Shown here piece by piece: positions 50,592 to 58,563 of a DNA stretch of 64,000 nt. The position numbers and the translations under genes are program-made. The stretch's first letter is position 1, and each line of letters begins with the position of its first letter. Source of the DNA: Planctomycetota bacterium (GTDB lineage Bacteria > Planctomycetota > UBA1135 > GCA-002686595); NCBI GenBank assembly GCA_947484275.1, contig CANKOY010000008.1, positions 22,352 through 86,351 of the forward strand. Reading direction: 5' to 3'. The notes beneath the pieces are model-generated. The model searched no databases and was not told where the DNA came from. It saw only the letters and a list, made by a program, of their open reading frames with translations.

Positions 50592-53500
50592 ATGAATCGA
50601 CTGGGCAAGATTGTCTCTGTGCTGGCACTCGGTTTCTGCGCCACGCTTCCCGCCTGCACCAAGTCCGGCGGTGGCCCGAGTGGGGCTATGTTCATCGAGT
50701 CCTGCGGCCTGAACTGCAATTCCAACGGTGCCACTGGCGGTCAGGTCTCCTGCGGGGTGAGCAGCATCTTCCAGAATCAGGAGCTTTGGGTCCTGTTCTC
50801 GAAGCCGGTCGACTTCAGCTCAGTCAACAATCAGAGCTTCAATATCTCTGCGTCCCAAGGCGGCGCCGTGCCGGCGGGGACGTTCTTGGCCGACCCGTTT
50901 GACTCGCGCCGCGTCATCTTCAGGCCCGACCTGACTTTCGACACCAACGGCAACCCAGTCTTCGGATTGCGCCCGAATACGTCGTACGACATTTTTGTCT
51001 CAGGCACCGCCCAGGGCGATCCCACGCCGTTCGTGAGTTCCACCGGTGGCAATGCCAACGCCAGCCGACTCTCCTGCACGATCCTGACCGACCTCGGGAT
51101 CAGCGACCCCGTTGCCGGGCCGCCTTTGGTCAGCACGTTCGTCTCGAAGGCTGGCAGCCCGTCGGTGCCCGCCGCGGGCGCCACGGGCGTCCTGCTCAAC
51201 TCGAAAATCACCATGGTCTTCAACGACCTGATGAACATCGGGACCCTGCTGCTGCCTGGAACGGGGACATCGCCCTCGATCACGGTCAAGCTCGACCCCG
51301 ACGGCAACATTGCCAACTCCTCGGACCAAGTTGTCCTGCAGGGCAACTTCTCCTTCAGCCTCGACCAGCTATCGCTGCAGACGACGGTGGTGTTCACGCC
51401 GTCCTCGCCGTTCCCGAGCGCAGGGGCGAACTTGGTCAGCCCGCGCCAGGTAATTGTGACGCTTCAGGGCGGCATCAAAGACATCAAGGGCAACACCCTC
51501 GCCAATCCCGGGGCCGTGGTGTTCACCACCGAAGTTCAGAGCTTCCCCCCCGCGATCATTCCCGTGGGCGGCGAGCAGTTCACCAACCTCACGAACTGTG
51601 ATCAGGATCGCACCGGCGCGTTTTGGGGCGAGGCGCTGCCCGGTCGCCTGACGCCGGGTCTTGGCGGTGGATCTGGACGGCTTGGGGACCTGGTGGTCAC
51701 CAGCGGACAAACCGTGACGTTTCAAACCGGCGCGACCTTCGGGGTCGGCAGGATCAAGTTCAAGGCCGCGGGGCCCCTTGACAACGACACGGTGGACATC
51801 AATGGCGTGCGCTTCACCATTGCCGACGGCCTGCCCGGCGGAACCGGCAACGGGTTCATCGAATTCGAAGGCCAGTTCCCGGCGCTGACGCTCACCAACT
51901 TGGTTCACGAGCTCAACAACAGCGTCAACCCGCTCATCTCCGTTGCGAGCTACGAGCTGGAGTCCAGCGACACCCTTAAGATCACGCACGACACGGCCGG
52001 AGACATCGGACTGGCATTCACTTTCAATGCCTACCGTCTGATCGGTGGAAATCCGAGTCCGTCACCCCAGGTGCTCAGCATCTCAGGTCCGACGGTGCCC
52101 AACGGCACTGCGCACCTTCTCGACGGTGTTGCCGGCGTATCGTTCGCCGCGGGCAACCTGATGGACAACTTTGACTTCCAAGCGAATCCGGGCGTCGTCC
52201 CCCCCGGCATCTTGGTGACCGACGGAGTTTTCGAGTTCGCGAAGCTCACCGTGGAAACCGGCGGGACTCTGCGCTTCGTTGGACCGAACCCCGCGCGGAT
52301 TCTCGTGCGCGGCATCGTGGACATCTCCGGCCTGATCGACGTCTCGGGTGAATCCAAGGGCAACCACTTCTCGGACAGCCCCGAGGGTCAGCTCAAGGGT
52401 GCGGGTGGTCCCAACGGTGGCGATGGCGGGGTCGGCGCAGATCGCTATGACAACGCCGGCACGAACCTGATCGCACCTGGAGCCTTGGAGCCGTTCCGCC
52501 CCTGGAATTTCGGAATCGTCAATCCTGGCGGATCACCGGTCGGCGACGCCGGCGTGGGGGTCGGCCGTGTGGGCACGATTGCCGCGGGTCCCCAGGGTGT
52601 GCCGTATCCCACTTCACTCCCGAGCGACCGGACCACTCTCAACGCCATGCAGACCAGCGCCGCGGCGGCGTGTGAGTCCGAGCAAGTGGGCGCGGCCGGT
52701 GGCGGCGGTGGCTACTCCCTGAACGGCGGCGTCGGCATCGCAGTGGCTGTCAACGCCACCGCTGCCCAGGGAGCGTCGAACACACCGTCAGACGTCCCTG
52801 GCGGAGACGCGGCAAACGTCGGACTCGAGAGTCCCGCTGCCACGCCCAACAAGCGCAAGCTGACTCCCGAAAAGGGCTTCCTCAAGGGCGGTTCTGGCGG
52901 CGGTGGCGCTGGTTCGCACGTGGCGCAGACTGCCACGAATGCCGTTGGCGCCCCGGATCCCTGCATCGATGCGGGCGCATCCATCACCACCTATCGCTCC
53001 CACAGTGCCGCGGCTGGCGGCGGTGGCGGCGGTGCCGTTCAGGTCCAGGCCGGTCGTTCGCTGGTGCTCACCGGAGGGATTGACGCCGGTGGCGGAGATG
53101 GTGGAAGTGCGGACGAGTTCAACCTCTTCATCAGCGCCAATCAGGCGGCGCCCGGCGGAGCTGGGTCGGGCGGCGCAATTCTGCTTCAAGGCAGGCAAAT
53201 GCCAGTCAGCGGAGTTGCCAACCGCATGTCGATCGCGGGCGGCCTCGGGGGCCTCGGCAAGCTCGGGCCGTTCGGACAATCCCAGGGCGGATTCGGCGGA
53301 GCCGGTCTTGCCCGGGTCGAAGCTGAAATTGCCCCCTCGGCGGCAGCCGTGGCGACGATTCTGGATCCGATTGGGCCGAACAATTCCGAGGACTTCCTCA
53401 GCGTAGGCGCATGGGTTCGCTCGCGCTTCACGCCCGCCTCCTTCCAAGGCGCTCAATCCTGCTGGATGCGCCCGACGGGGAACTTCTTTGCCGTGCAGTT

Positions 53501-53936
53501 CGACGCAGACCAAGTTGGCCTGCCGGGCTGGGACATGGACTTGATCCTCAATTTCGGCGCGGGAAATGTGACTGTTCCCTACCGCTCGCCGAACGGGATT
53601 TTGCCCGGCGGTCAGACCTACGAGCAATTCTGGGGACAGCTGCTCGACTCGGGCTTGCCCCCCGGGCCGCCATTTGGCGCCCCGATTGTGGTTCGCTTCC
53701 AGGGCGCGAAGCTTGCCGGTGCGATGCCTGATCCCTGCGACGTTGATCTCACAGGACCGGGAAGCCCGTTGGCTCCGGGTACCCTGACCCCGTGGGTGCG
53801 CCATCCCTCCGAGCTGAACGCCTTCGCGGGCACCTCGGACATGATCCGCTTCAGCATCACCTTCGATGCGTCGAAGCTCGACTTCATGCAGATCGTCGGT
53901 GTCACGAACCTGCGCATTCGTTCACTGCCGAACTGA
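50592..53936 (+). CDS. Giant glycine-rich Ig-like lipoprotein
   Basis: A 1114-residue predicted lipoprotein, paralogue of the one at 33611-36943. The lipobox is LPAC (Cys22). A Big_5-like domain follows (QELWVLFSKPVDFSSVNNQS), then a second Ig-like region (near 190-310: LLNSKITMVFNDLMNIGTLL). The strand repeat ILVRGIVDISGLIDVSGESK (near 575) precedes glycine-rich loops (AGGPNGGDGGVGAD, AAGGGGGYSLNGG, AAGGGGGGAVQVQAG, GLGGLGKLGPFG) to about residue 910. The C-terminus is MIRFSITFDASKLDFMQIVG and TNLRIRSLPN. Function unknown; a surface or adhesive role is inferred. The start is fixed by its strong ribosome binding site. Confidence 0.77.
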   Translation: MNRLGKIVSVLALGFCATLPACTKSGGGPSGAMFIESCGLNCNSNGATGGQVSCGVSSIFQNQELWVLFSKPVDFSSVNNQSFNISASQGGAVPAGTFLADPFDSRRVIFRPDLTFDTNGNPVFGLRPNTSYDIFVSGTAQGDPTPFVSSTGGNANASRLSCTILTDLGISDPVAGPPLVSTFVSKAGSPSVPAAGATGVLLNSKITMVFNDLMNIGTLLLPGTGTSPSITVKLDPDGNIANSSDQVVLQGNFSFSLDQLSLQTTVVFTPSSPFPSAGANLVSPRQVIVTLQGGIKDIKGNTLANPGAVVFTTEVQSFPPAIIPVGGEQFTNLTNCDQDRTGAFWGEALPGRLTPGLGGGSGRLGDLVVTSGQTVTFQTGATFGVGRIKFKAAGPLDNDTVDINGVRFTIADGLPGGTGNGFIEFEGQFPALTLTNLVHELNNSVNPLISVASYELESSDTLKITHDTAGDIGLAFTFNAYRLIGGNPSPSPQVLSISGPTVPNGTAHLLDGVAGVSFAAGNLMDNFDFQANPGVVPPGILVTDGVFEFAKLTVETGGTLRFVGPNPARILVRGIVDISGLIDVSGESKGNHFSDSPEGQLKGAGGPNGGDGGVGADRYDNAGTNLIAPGALEPFRPWNFGIVNPGGSPVGDAGVGVGRVGTIAAGPQGVPYPTSLPSDRTTLNAMQTSAAAACESEQVGAAGGGGGYSLNGGVGIAVAVNATAAQGASNTPSDVPGGDAANVGLESPAATPNKRKLTPEKGFLKGGSGGGGAGSHVAQTATNAVGAPDPCIDAGASITTYRSHSAAAGGGGGGAVQVQAGRSLVLTGGIDAGGGDGGSADEFNLFISANQAAPGGAGSGGAILLQGRQMPVSGVANRMSIAGGLGGLGKLGPFGQSQGGFGGAGLARVEAEIAPSAAAVATILDPIGPNNSEDFLSVGAWVRSRFTPASFQGAQSCWMRPTGNFFAVQFDADQVGLPGWDMDLILNFGAGNVTVPYRSPNGILPGGQTYEQFWGQLLDSGLPPGPPFGAPIVVRFQGAKLAGAMPDPCDVDLTGPGSPLAPGTLTPWVRHPSELNAFAGTSDMIRFSITFDASKLDFMQIVGVTNLRIRSLPN

Positions 53937-54084
53937 GCCCGACCTACTTCGAGAGGCCTTCGGCGCGCCTGTTCCAGGCGCATCCGAGTGTCCCAGAATC
54001 CAAGCTTCGAACGCTGCCGGCTCGCCCGCGGAGAATTCCGCGGGCGAGCCGCTTCCATGGGAGCATCGACGAGCCGGTGAGCCA

Positions 54085-55317
54085 TTGAGCGAGACTCTCT
54101 TTTGCGCCGCGCGATTGCTCTTGCCCACGGGCCGTTGGCTCGTCCCGGGCGCGCTTCTCGTTCGCGCGGGTCGTATCGCGGAGCTTGGTCCACCCGACGT
54201 CGTGCGCTCGCACGCCCTCGGCGCAGCTCGCGTCGATCTAGAGGGCTGTGCCTTGGTTCCGGGGTTGGTCAATGCCCATGCGCACCTGGAACTTTCCGCC
54301 CTCGGCGGCAAGCTTCCGCGCGGCGCGCCCTTTGGTGCCTGGGTGCGTGCGCTCGTCGGGGCTCGGGGCGAATTGAATCCCGCTGAACTCGAGCAGTCCG
54401 CGCGATTGGGAGCGCGCCTGTCGCTCGCAGGTGGAGCAACTACGGTCGGAGATCTTGATGCGACAGGCGCCGGGGAGAGTGCGTTGTCTGGCATGCCTGC
54501 GGGCAGCGCACCGCGCGTCGTGCAGTTTCGCGAACTGCTCGATGCGCGCCAAGGTCCGCGCACGGTCCAGGAAATTGCGCGCATCGACAAGGAGAGGCGG
54601 CTTTCGGATTTCTGTTTCGCGGGCTTGGGACCCCACGGGCCGCACACTGCCTCCGAGGCCCTGCTGCAGGCCGTCGCCGGCGCCGCGCGGCGGGGATCGA
54701 TGGCCCTGACCACGCACTGGGCCGAGACTGAGGAGGAAGGGCAGTGGCTCGAAACCGGCACAGGATTTTTCGCGCAGCTACTCGGAGAATCGCCGCTCCG
54801 ATCCGGGTTGGACCTGTTGGACGCCGCTGGAGTCCTCGGGCCCAATCTGGCCCTGGTCCACGGCAATCACGCGCGCCCCGAGGAACTCCTGCGCTTGGGG
54901 CGCGCGTGTGCATCCCTGGTCCATTGCCCTGGCTCACACGCGTTTTTCGGGCGCAGACCCTTCGACCTGCGGTCCTGGCGCGCGGCGGGAGTAAATGTGG
55001 CCCTGGGCACGGACTCTCTGGCCAGCAACAGTTCCCTCGACATGCGCCAGGAATTGAATAGTTTTGCGGCGAGTCAACCCTGGCTCGATCCGCGTGAGGC
55101 CTGGGCAACAGCGACGCGAAACGGCGCGCGGGCCCTGGGACTCGCGGGGCGAGTGGGGGAGCTGGTCCCCGGTGCGTTCGCAGACTTCCTGGCCGTGCCA
55201 GCGGCGGAAGCCGACGGGGAGCGCTGTCTCGCGCGCCTGGCTCGGGGCGAATTCGACATCGCCGGTTTGTGGCTCTCCGGTCGGGCCGTGGAGCCCGCGC
55301 TGCGCAGTGCAACCTGA
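54085..55317 (+). CDS. Amidohydrolase superfamily deaminase
   Basis: A TIM-barrel metal-dependent hydrolase of about 410 residues, in the chlorohydrolase/S-adenosylhomocysteine-deaminase-like group. Motifs: PGLVNAHAHLELSALGGKLP (HxH metal site, near residue 58), THWAETEEEGQW (metal His and catalytic Glu, near 210), LVHGNH (near 257) and GTDSLASNSSLDMRQEL (metal Asp, near 308). The HLELS form and size also suit aminodeoxyfutalosine deaminase of the futalosine menaquinone route, but no other such genes are near. The start is uncertain: a TTG at 54085 is the best fit to the family N-terminus. The DHH phosphoesterase gene follows after 113 bases. Confidence 0.82.
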   Translation: MSETLFCAARLLLPTGRWLVPGALLVRAGRIAELGPPDVVRSHALGAARVDLEGCALVPGLVNAHAHLELSALGGKLPRGAPFGAWVRALVGARGELNPAELEQSARLGARLSLAGGATTVGDLDATGAGESALSGMPAGSAPRVVQFRELLDARQGPRTVQEIARIDKERRLSDFCFAGLGPHGPHTASEALLQAVAGAARRGSMALTTHWAETEEEGQWLETGTGFFAQLLGESPLRSGLDLLDAAGVLGPNLALVHGNHARPEELLRLGRACASLVHCPGSHAFFGRRPFDLRSWRAAGVNVALGTDSLASNSSLDMRQELNSFAASQPWLDPREAWATATRNGARALGLAGRVGELVPGAFADFLAVPAAEADGERCLARLARGEFDIAGLWLSGRAVEPALRSAT

Positions 55318-55430
55318 GTGGATCGCAGCGCCGGGTTGCGCCCCGGTCCCGGGCAACCCAGGATGACGCCGACAGCCAGACCGAACCACCAGGCGCGCGG
55401 CCAGGGGGGCGCGGGCTCGCTCCCACGACC

Positions 55431-56426
55431 ATGACGACTCTCACTCCGTCCAACATCACCATCGAGCAGCGGCGCGCACTCGAGCTCGTGCGCGCAGGTA
55501 CGCGTTTTCTGCTCGTGGGTCACGTTCGGCCGGACGGCGATTGCCTCGGAGCCCAGGCGGCCCTGAGCCGCGTGCTCGTGGCTTTAGGCAAGCAGGTCTT
55601 CGTGCTGAACACGGATCCGCTGCCGCCGACGCTGGACTACCTCGCTGACGCCGCGCGCTTTGGCGTGTACACCGGAGGTGCGCTGCCGGCCCACGACGTC
55701 TGCGTATTCCTCGACTTCTGCGAACTGGAGCGCTGCGGCGCCCTGGCGGCGCCCATTCGCGCGGCGGGTTCTAAACGACTGGTGATCGACCACCACATCT
55801 CACACGGCGAGCCGTGGTGGGACGCGGCGTTCGTCGATGTCCGCGCCGCCGCCACGGGCCTGTTGGTCTGGCGCCTCGCGCGCGAACTCGGCGTGGCGAT
55901 CGACGCAGCTGGCGCGCGCGGAGTGTTCACCTCGATCGTGACCGACACCGGTTGGTTCAAGTACTCGAACACTGACGCGGAGACGTACTTGGCCAGCAGT
56001 GAAATGGTCGCGGCTGGCGTCGTGCCCGCGGAGCTGTATCGATCGATCTACCAGCGCGCGAGCCGTGAGGAGCCGCGCGGCATTGCGCGCGCGCTCGAGC
56101 GCCTGGAGTATTTCGATGGCGGACGAATTGCCGTCGTCGATCTGCCCCTCGCCTCGCACAGCGATGCCGACTTGGGGGACACCGACGCCGTGCTCGACCT
56201 ACTGCGCGCCGTGGGTACCGTAGAGGTCGTTCTGTTCCTGCGCGAGAGTCGCGACGGCACGTGCAAATTGTCGGCGCGTTCGAAAACCGCGCGGGATGTC
56301 AACGCCCTGGCGCGCCGCTTCGGCGGAGGTGGCCACGCGAAAGCTTCCGGTGCGACGCTCTCCATGGGGCTAGCCGAGGCAAAACAACGCCTGGTTGCGG
56401 CTGCCCTCGAAGCGTGGGCGAGCTGA
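55431..56426 (+). CDS. DHH family phosphoesterase (NrnA-like)
   Basis: Manganese-dependent phosphoesterase, likely degrading short RNA and/or pAp or cyclic dinucleotide products. The 331-residue protein has GHVRPDGDCLGAQAALSRVL (motif I, near residue 30), FLDFCE, VIDHHISH (the DHH motif, near 120), SIVTDTGWFKYSNT and the C-terminal DHHA1 glycine motif RRFGGGGHAKASGATL. Length and order match bacterial NrnA. The ATG at 55431 is used; 113 bases separate it from the amidohydrolase gene. The metallophosphoesterase gene begins 3 bases after its stop. Confidence 0.9.
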   Translation: MTTLTPSNITIEQRRALELVRAGTRFLLVGHVRPDGDCLGAQAALSRVLVALGKQVFVLNTDPLPPTLDYLADAARFGVYTGGALPAHDVCVFLDFCELERCGALAAPIRAAGSKRLVIDHHISHGEPWWDAAFVDVRAAATGLLVWRLARELGVAIDAAGARGVFTSIVTDTGWFKYSNTDAETYLASSEMVAAGVVPAELYRSIYQRASREEPRGIARALERLEYFDGGRIAVVDLPLASHSDADLGDTDAVLDLLRAVGTVEVVLFLRESRDGTCKLSARSKTARDVNALARRFGGGGHAKASGATLSMGLAEAKQRLVAAALEAWAS

Positions 56427-56429
56427 GCG

Positions 56430-57191
56430 ATGAAGATTGCGATCATCTCCGATCTTCACTCCAACCGCGAAGCCCTCGAGGCCGTGTTCGCCCACATTCA
56501 ATCGCTGGGCATCTCCACCGTGTACTGCCTCGGCGATGTGGTCGGGTACGGACCCGAGCCTGAGTTCTGCGTCGACCTGGTTCGCGGGCACGCGCAACTG
56601 TGCTTGATGGGCAACCACGATGAGGGACTATTCCGCGACGCTTCGGACTTCAATCCACACGCTCGCGGAGCGCTCGAGTACACGCGCGCGCGCATGCAGC
56701 CCTCTTGGTACAGCCTGAGCGAGAAGAAGGCCCGCTGGCGTTGGCTGAAGGAACTGAAGTTGACCCACCGCGAAGGGCGCTTCCTCTTCGTGCACGGCAG
56801 CCCGCGCGATCCCGTGCGCGAGTACGTCCTGTCCACCGACGGCTTCCTAAATCCTGAGAAGTTGCGCTCGGTGTTCGAGTCGTTCGAAGGCATCGGATTC
56901 GCCGGTCACACGCACCATCCCGGCATGCACACCGAGGATTTGGCCTTCCACGGACTGGGCGGACACACATCGTTCACCATGGCCTTGCCGAGCGATCGCA
57001 AGGCCTTCGTCAACGTCGGCTCCGTGGGCCAACCGCGCGACGGAGACAATCGCGCGTGCTACCTCGTGCTCGAGGAGCAGCAGGTCACCTGGCACCGCGT
57101 GCCGTACGACTTCCACGCCACCGCCGAAAAAATCCTGCGCACAGGCGTGCTGTCCGAAGTGCTCGCGCGCCGACTCGCTCTCGGCAAGTGA
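56430..57191 (+). CDS. YfcE/MJ0936-like metallophosphoesterase
   Basis: Calcineurin-like phosphodiesterase of 253 residues. Metal-binding motifs are all visible: IAIISDLHSNREAL (DxH), YCLGDVVGYGPEP (GDxxGYG), LMGNHDEGLF (GNHD), FLFVHGSPRD and FAGHTHHPGM (GHTH). GSVGQPRDGDNRACYLV is typical of the subgroup of diadenosine-polyphosphate or small-molecule phosphodiesterases. The physiological substrate is unknown. It lies 3 bases after the DHH gene, so they are co-transcribed; the pair may act on related nucleotides. Its stop is only 4 bases from that of the convergent proline dehydrogenase gene. Confidence 0.9.
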   Translation: MKIAIISDLHSNREALEAVFAHIQSLGISTVYCLGDVVGYGPEPEFCVDLVRGHAQLCLMGNHDEGLFRDASDFNPHARGALEYTRARMQPSWYSLSEKKARWRWLKELKLTHREGRFLFVHGSPRDPVREYVLSTDGFLNPEKLRSVFESFEGIGFAGHTHHPGMHTEDLAFHGLGGHTSFTMALPSDRKAFVNVGSVGQPRDGDNRACYLVLEEQQVTWHRVPYDFHATAEKILRTGVLSEVLARRLALGK

Positions 57192-57195
57192 TCCC

Positions 57196-58104
57196 TCAGG
57201 CGGACGGGCGCATCCCAAGGGAGGAGCGCACGACGTGCCAGAAAATCTGCGGGTTCTTGCGCATGCGCCGCAGGGAGTAGGGTTTCCACTCCGGGCCGTA
57301 GGGCACGTACACGCGCACGGTATGTCCCTGTCCCCGCCACAGGGCCCAAAGTTCCCGGCGCACGCCGAGCAGGACCTGGAACTCGTATCGGTCCTTACCG
57401 TATTTCGCAGCCGCCACCAGGGGCAACACGCGCTCCGCGAGGAACTCGTCGTGGGTCCCCAGGCAGAGCTTGTCGCCGCGTTCGATCAAGAGCTTCGCGC
57501 AGTCCACAAAGGCCTCTCGGATCGGCTCGGCCTCTGTGTGCGCGATTGCCGCGGGCTCGAGGTAGATGCCCTTGACCAGTCGCACCGAGATCGGCCCCTT
57601 GGGCAGGGCGCGGATGTCCGCGGGCGTGCGAAAAAGTCGCGCCTGGAGCACGATGCCCACATTGGAGTAGCGCTCGCGCAGTGCGCTGAAAATGGCCAGG
57701 GTCGCGTCCGTCGTCGACGCGTCCTCCATCTCCACGCGCAGGAAGATCCCCAGGGGTTCGAGCTTGGCCGCGAGTCTCGAATACTGCTCCAGGGCGAAAG
57801 CCTGGGAGATGCGCAGCCCCACGTGAGTCGGCTTGACCGACACGTAGCCGTCGAGGCGCAAGCGCGCGAGTTCGGCGGCTCCCGCGGCGTACTGATCGAC
57901 GACTGCTTGGGCCTCGGCCGGTGCGAAGACGTCCTCGCCGAGGATGTCGAGAATTCCGGGGTGGCCTGCCCGCCCCAGTTCCGAAATTTTCTCCAGGGCC
58001 TCGGGCTGGGTCTCTCCCGCGATGTAGTTGCGCGCGAATACGCGCATCAGTGGCTTGGGAACGTGCGGAAGCACACCGAGAACCGCCTTGGCCAGGATCG
58101 ACAT
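57196..58104 (-). CDS. putA: Proline dehydrogenase (monofunctional)
   Basis: FAD enzyme that oxidises proline to pyrroline-5-carboxylate. The 302-residue protein has the PRODH barrel signs: SVKPTHVGLRISQAFAL, FLRVEMEDASTTDATLAIFS, VGIVLQARLFRTPADI, ISVRLVKGIYLEP, LGTHDEFLAERVL, YEFQVLLGVRRELW and VRVYVPYGPEWKPYSLRRM, the last being the proline-binding RxxR region. No aldehyde dehydrogenase domain is fused, so the next step needs another gene. The ATG at 58104 has a good -10-like box 11 bases upstream. It is a lone minus-strand gene between plus-strand units. Confidence 0.92.
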   Translation of the reverse strand: MSILAKAVLGVLPHVPKPLMRVFARNYIAGETQPEALEKISELGRAGHPGILDILGEDVFAPAEAQAVVDQYAAGAAELARLRLDGYVSVKPTHVGLRISQAFALEQYSRLAAKLEPLGIFLRVEMEDASTTDATLAIFSALRERYSNVGIVLQARLFRTPADIRALPKGPISVRLVKGIYLEPAAIAHTEAEPIREAFVDCAKLLIERGDKLCLGTHDEFLAERVLPLVAAAKYGKDRYEFQVLLGVRRELWALWRGQGHTVRVYVPYGPEWKPYSLRRMRKNPQIFWHVVRSSLGMRPSA

Positions 58105-58115
58105 GGGGGGCGGGG

Positions 58116-58121
58116 ATTCTA
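58116..58121 (-). promoter_or_regulatory. Candidate -10 element of the proline dehydrogenase gene
   Basis: On the minus strand TAGAAT (5/6) lies 11 bases before the ATG, followed by a run of C residues and no Shine-Dalgarno sequence. No -35 is recognisable. Confidence 0.45.
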
Positions 58122-58230
58122 GCGCGCTGCACGGTCCGGGGCGCGAGGCTATCCTGGCGAGCTACGTGGGCGCAGCGGCGCACGCCTCACCCAATCTCCG
58201 ATCTATCCCCCTTGGAACCCCCGCGGGCCA

Positions 58231-58563
58231 ATGGAAGCAGCACGAATCGTTCTGATCAGCGCCCCTGACCTGGAGACCGGCGAACGCCTGGCGCGCGAGA
58301 TGGTCGAGCAGCGTTTGGCCGCCTGCGTCAGCGGACTCCCCGGTGCCTTCAGCATCTATCGCTGGCAGGGCAAGGTCGAGCGCGCGAACGAGGTGCTGCT
58401 GATCGCCAAGACCGACGCGGCGCGCGTGCCGGAATTGATGGCCTGGCTCGAGGGAGCCCATCCCTATGATGTGCCCGAGTGCATCGCGATCGCGCCCATT
58501 GAGCTCAGCCCGCGCTACCGTCAGTGGCTGGAACTCGAGACCCGCGCCGAGGCTGATTCGTGA
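58231..58563 (+). CDS. cutA: Divalent cation tolerance protein CutA1
   Basis: A small trimeric protein with a ferredoxin-like fold of 110 residues; its function in metal tolerance is not well settled. Motifs: IVLISAPDLETGERLAREMV, QRLAACVSGLPGAFSIYRWQ GKVE (conserved AACVN...SIYxWxGK region), EVLLIAKTDAARVPEL and HPYDVPECIAIAP. The ATG at 58231 gives the usual start. The next gene begins on its stop codon, so they form one operon with the sulfatase-fold protein. Confidence 0.93.
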   Translation: MEAARIVLISAPDLETGERLAREMVEQRLAACVSGLPGAFSIYRWQGKVERANEVLLIAKTDAARVPELMAWLEGAHPYDVPECIAIAPIELSPRYRQWLELETRAEADS

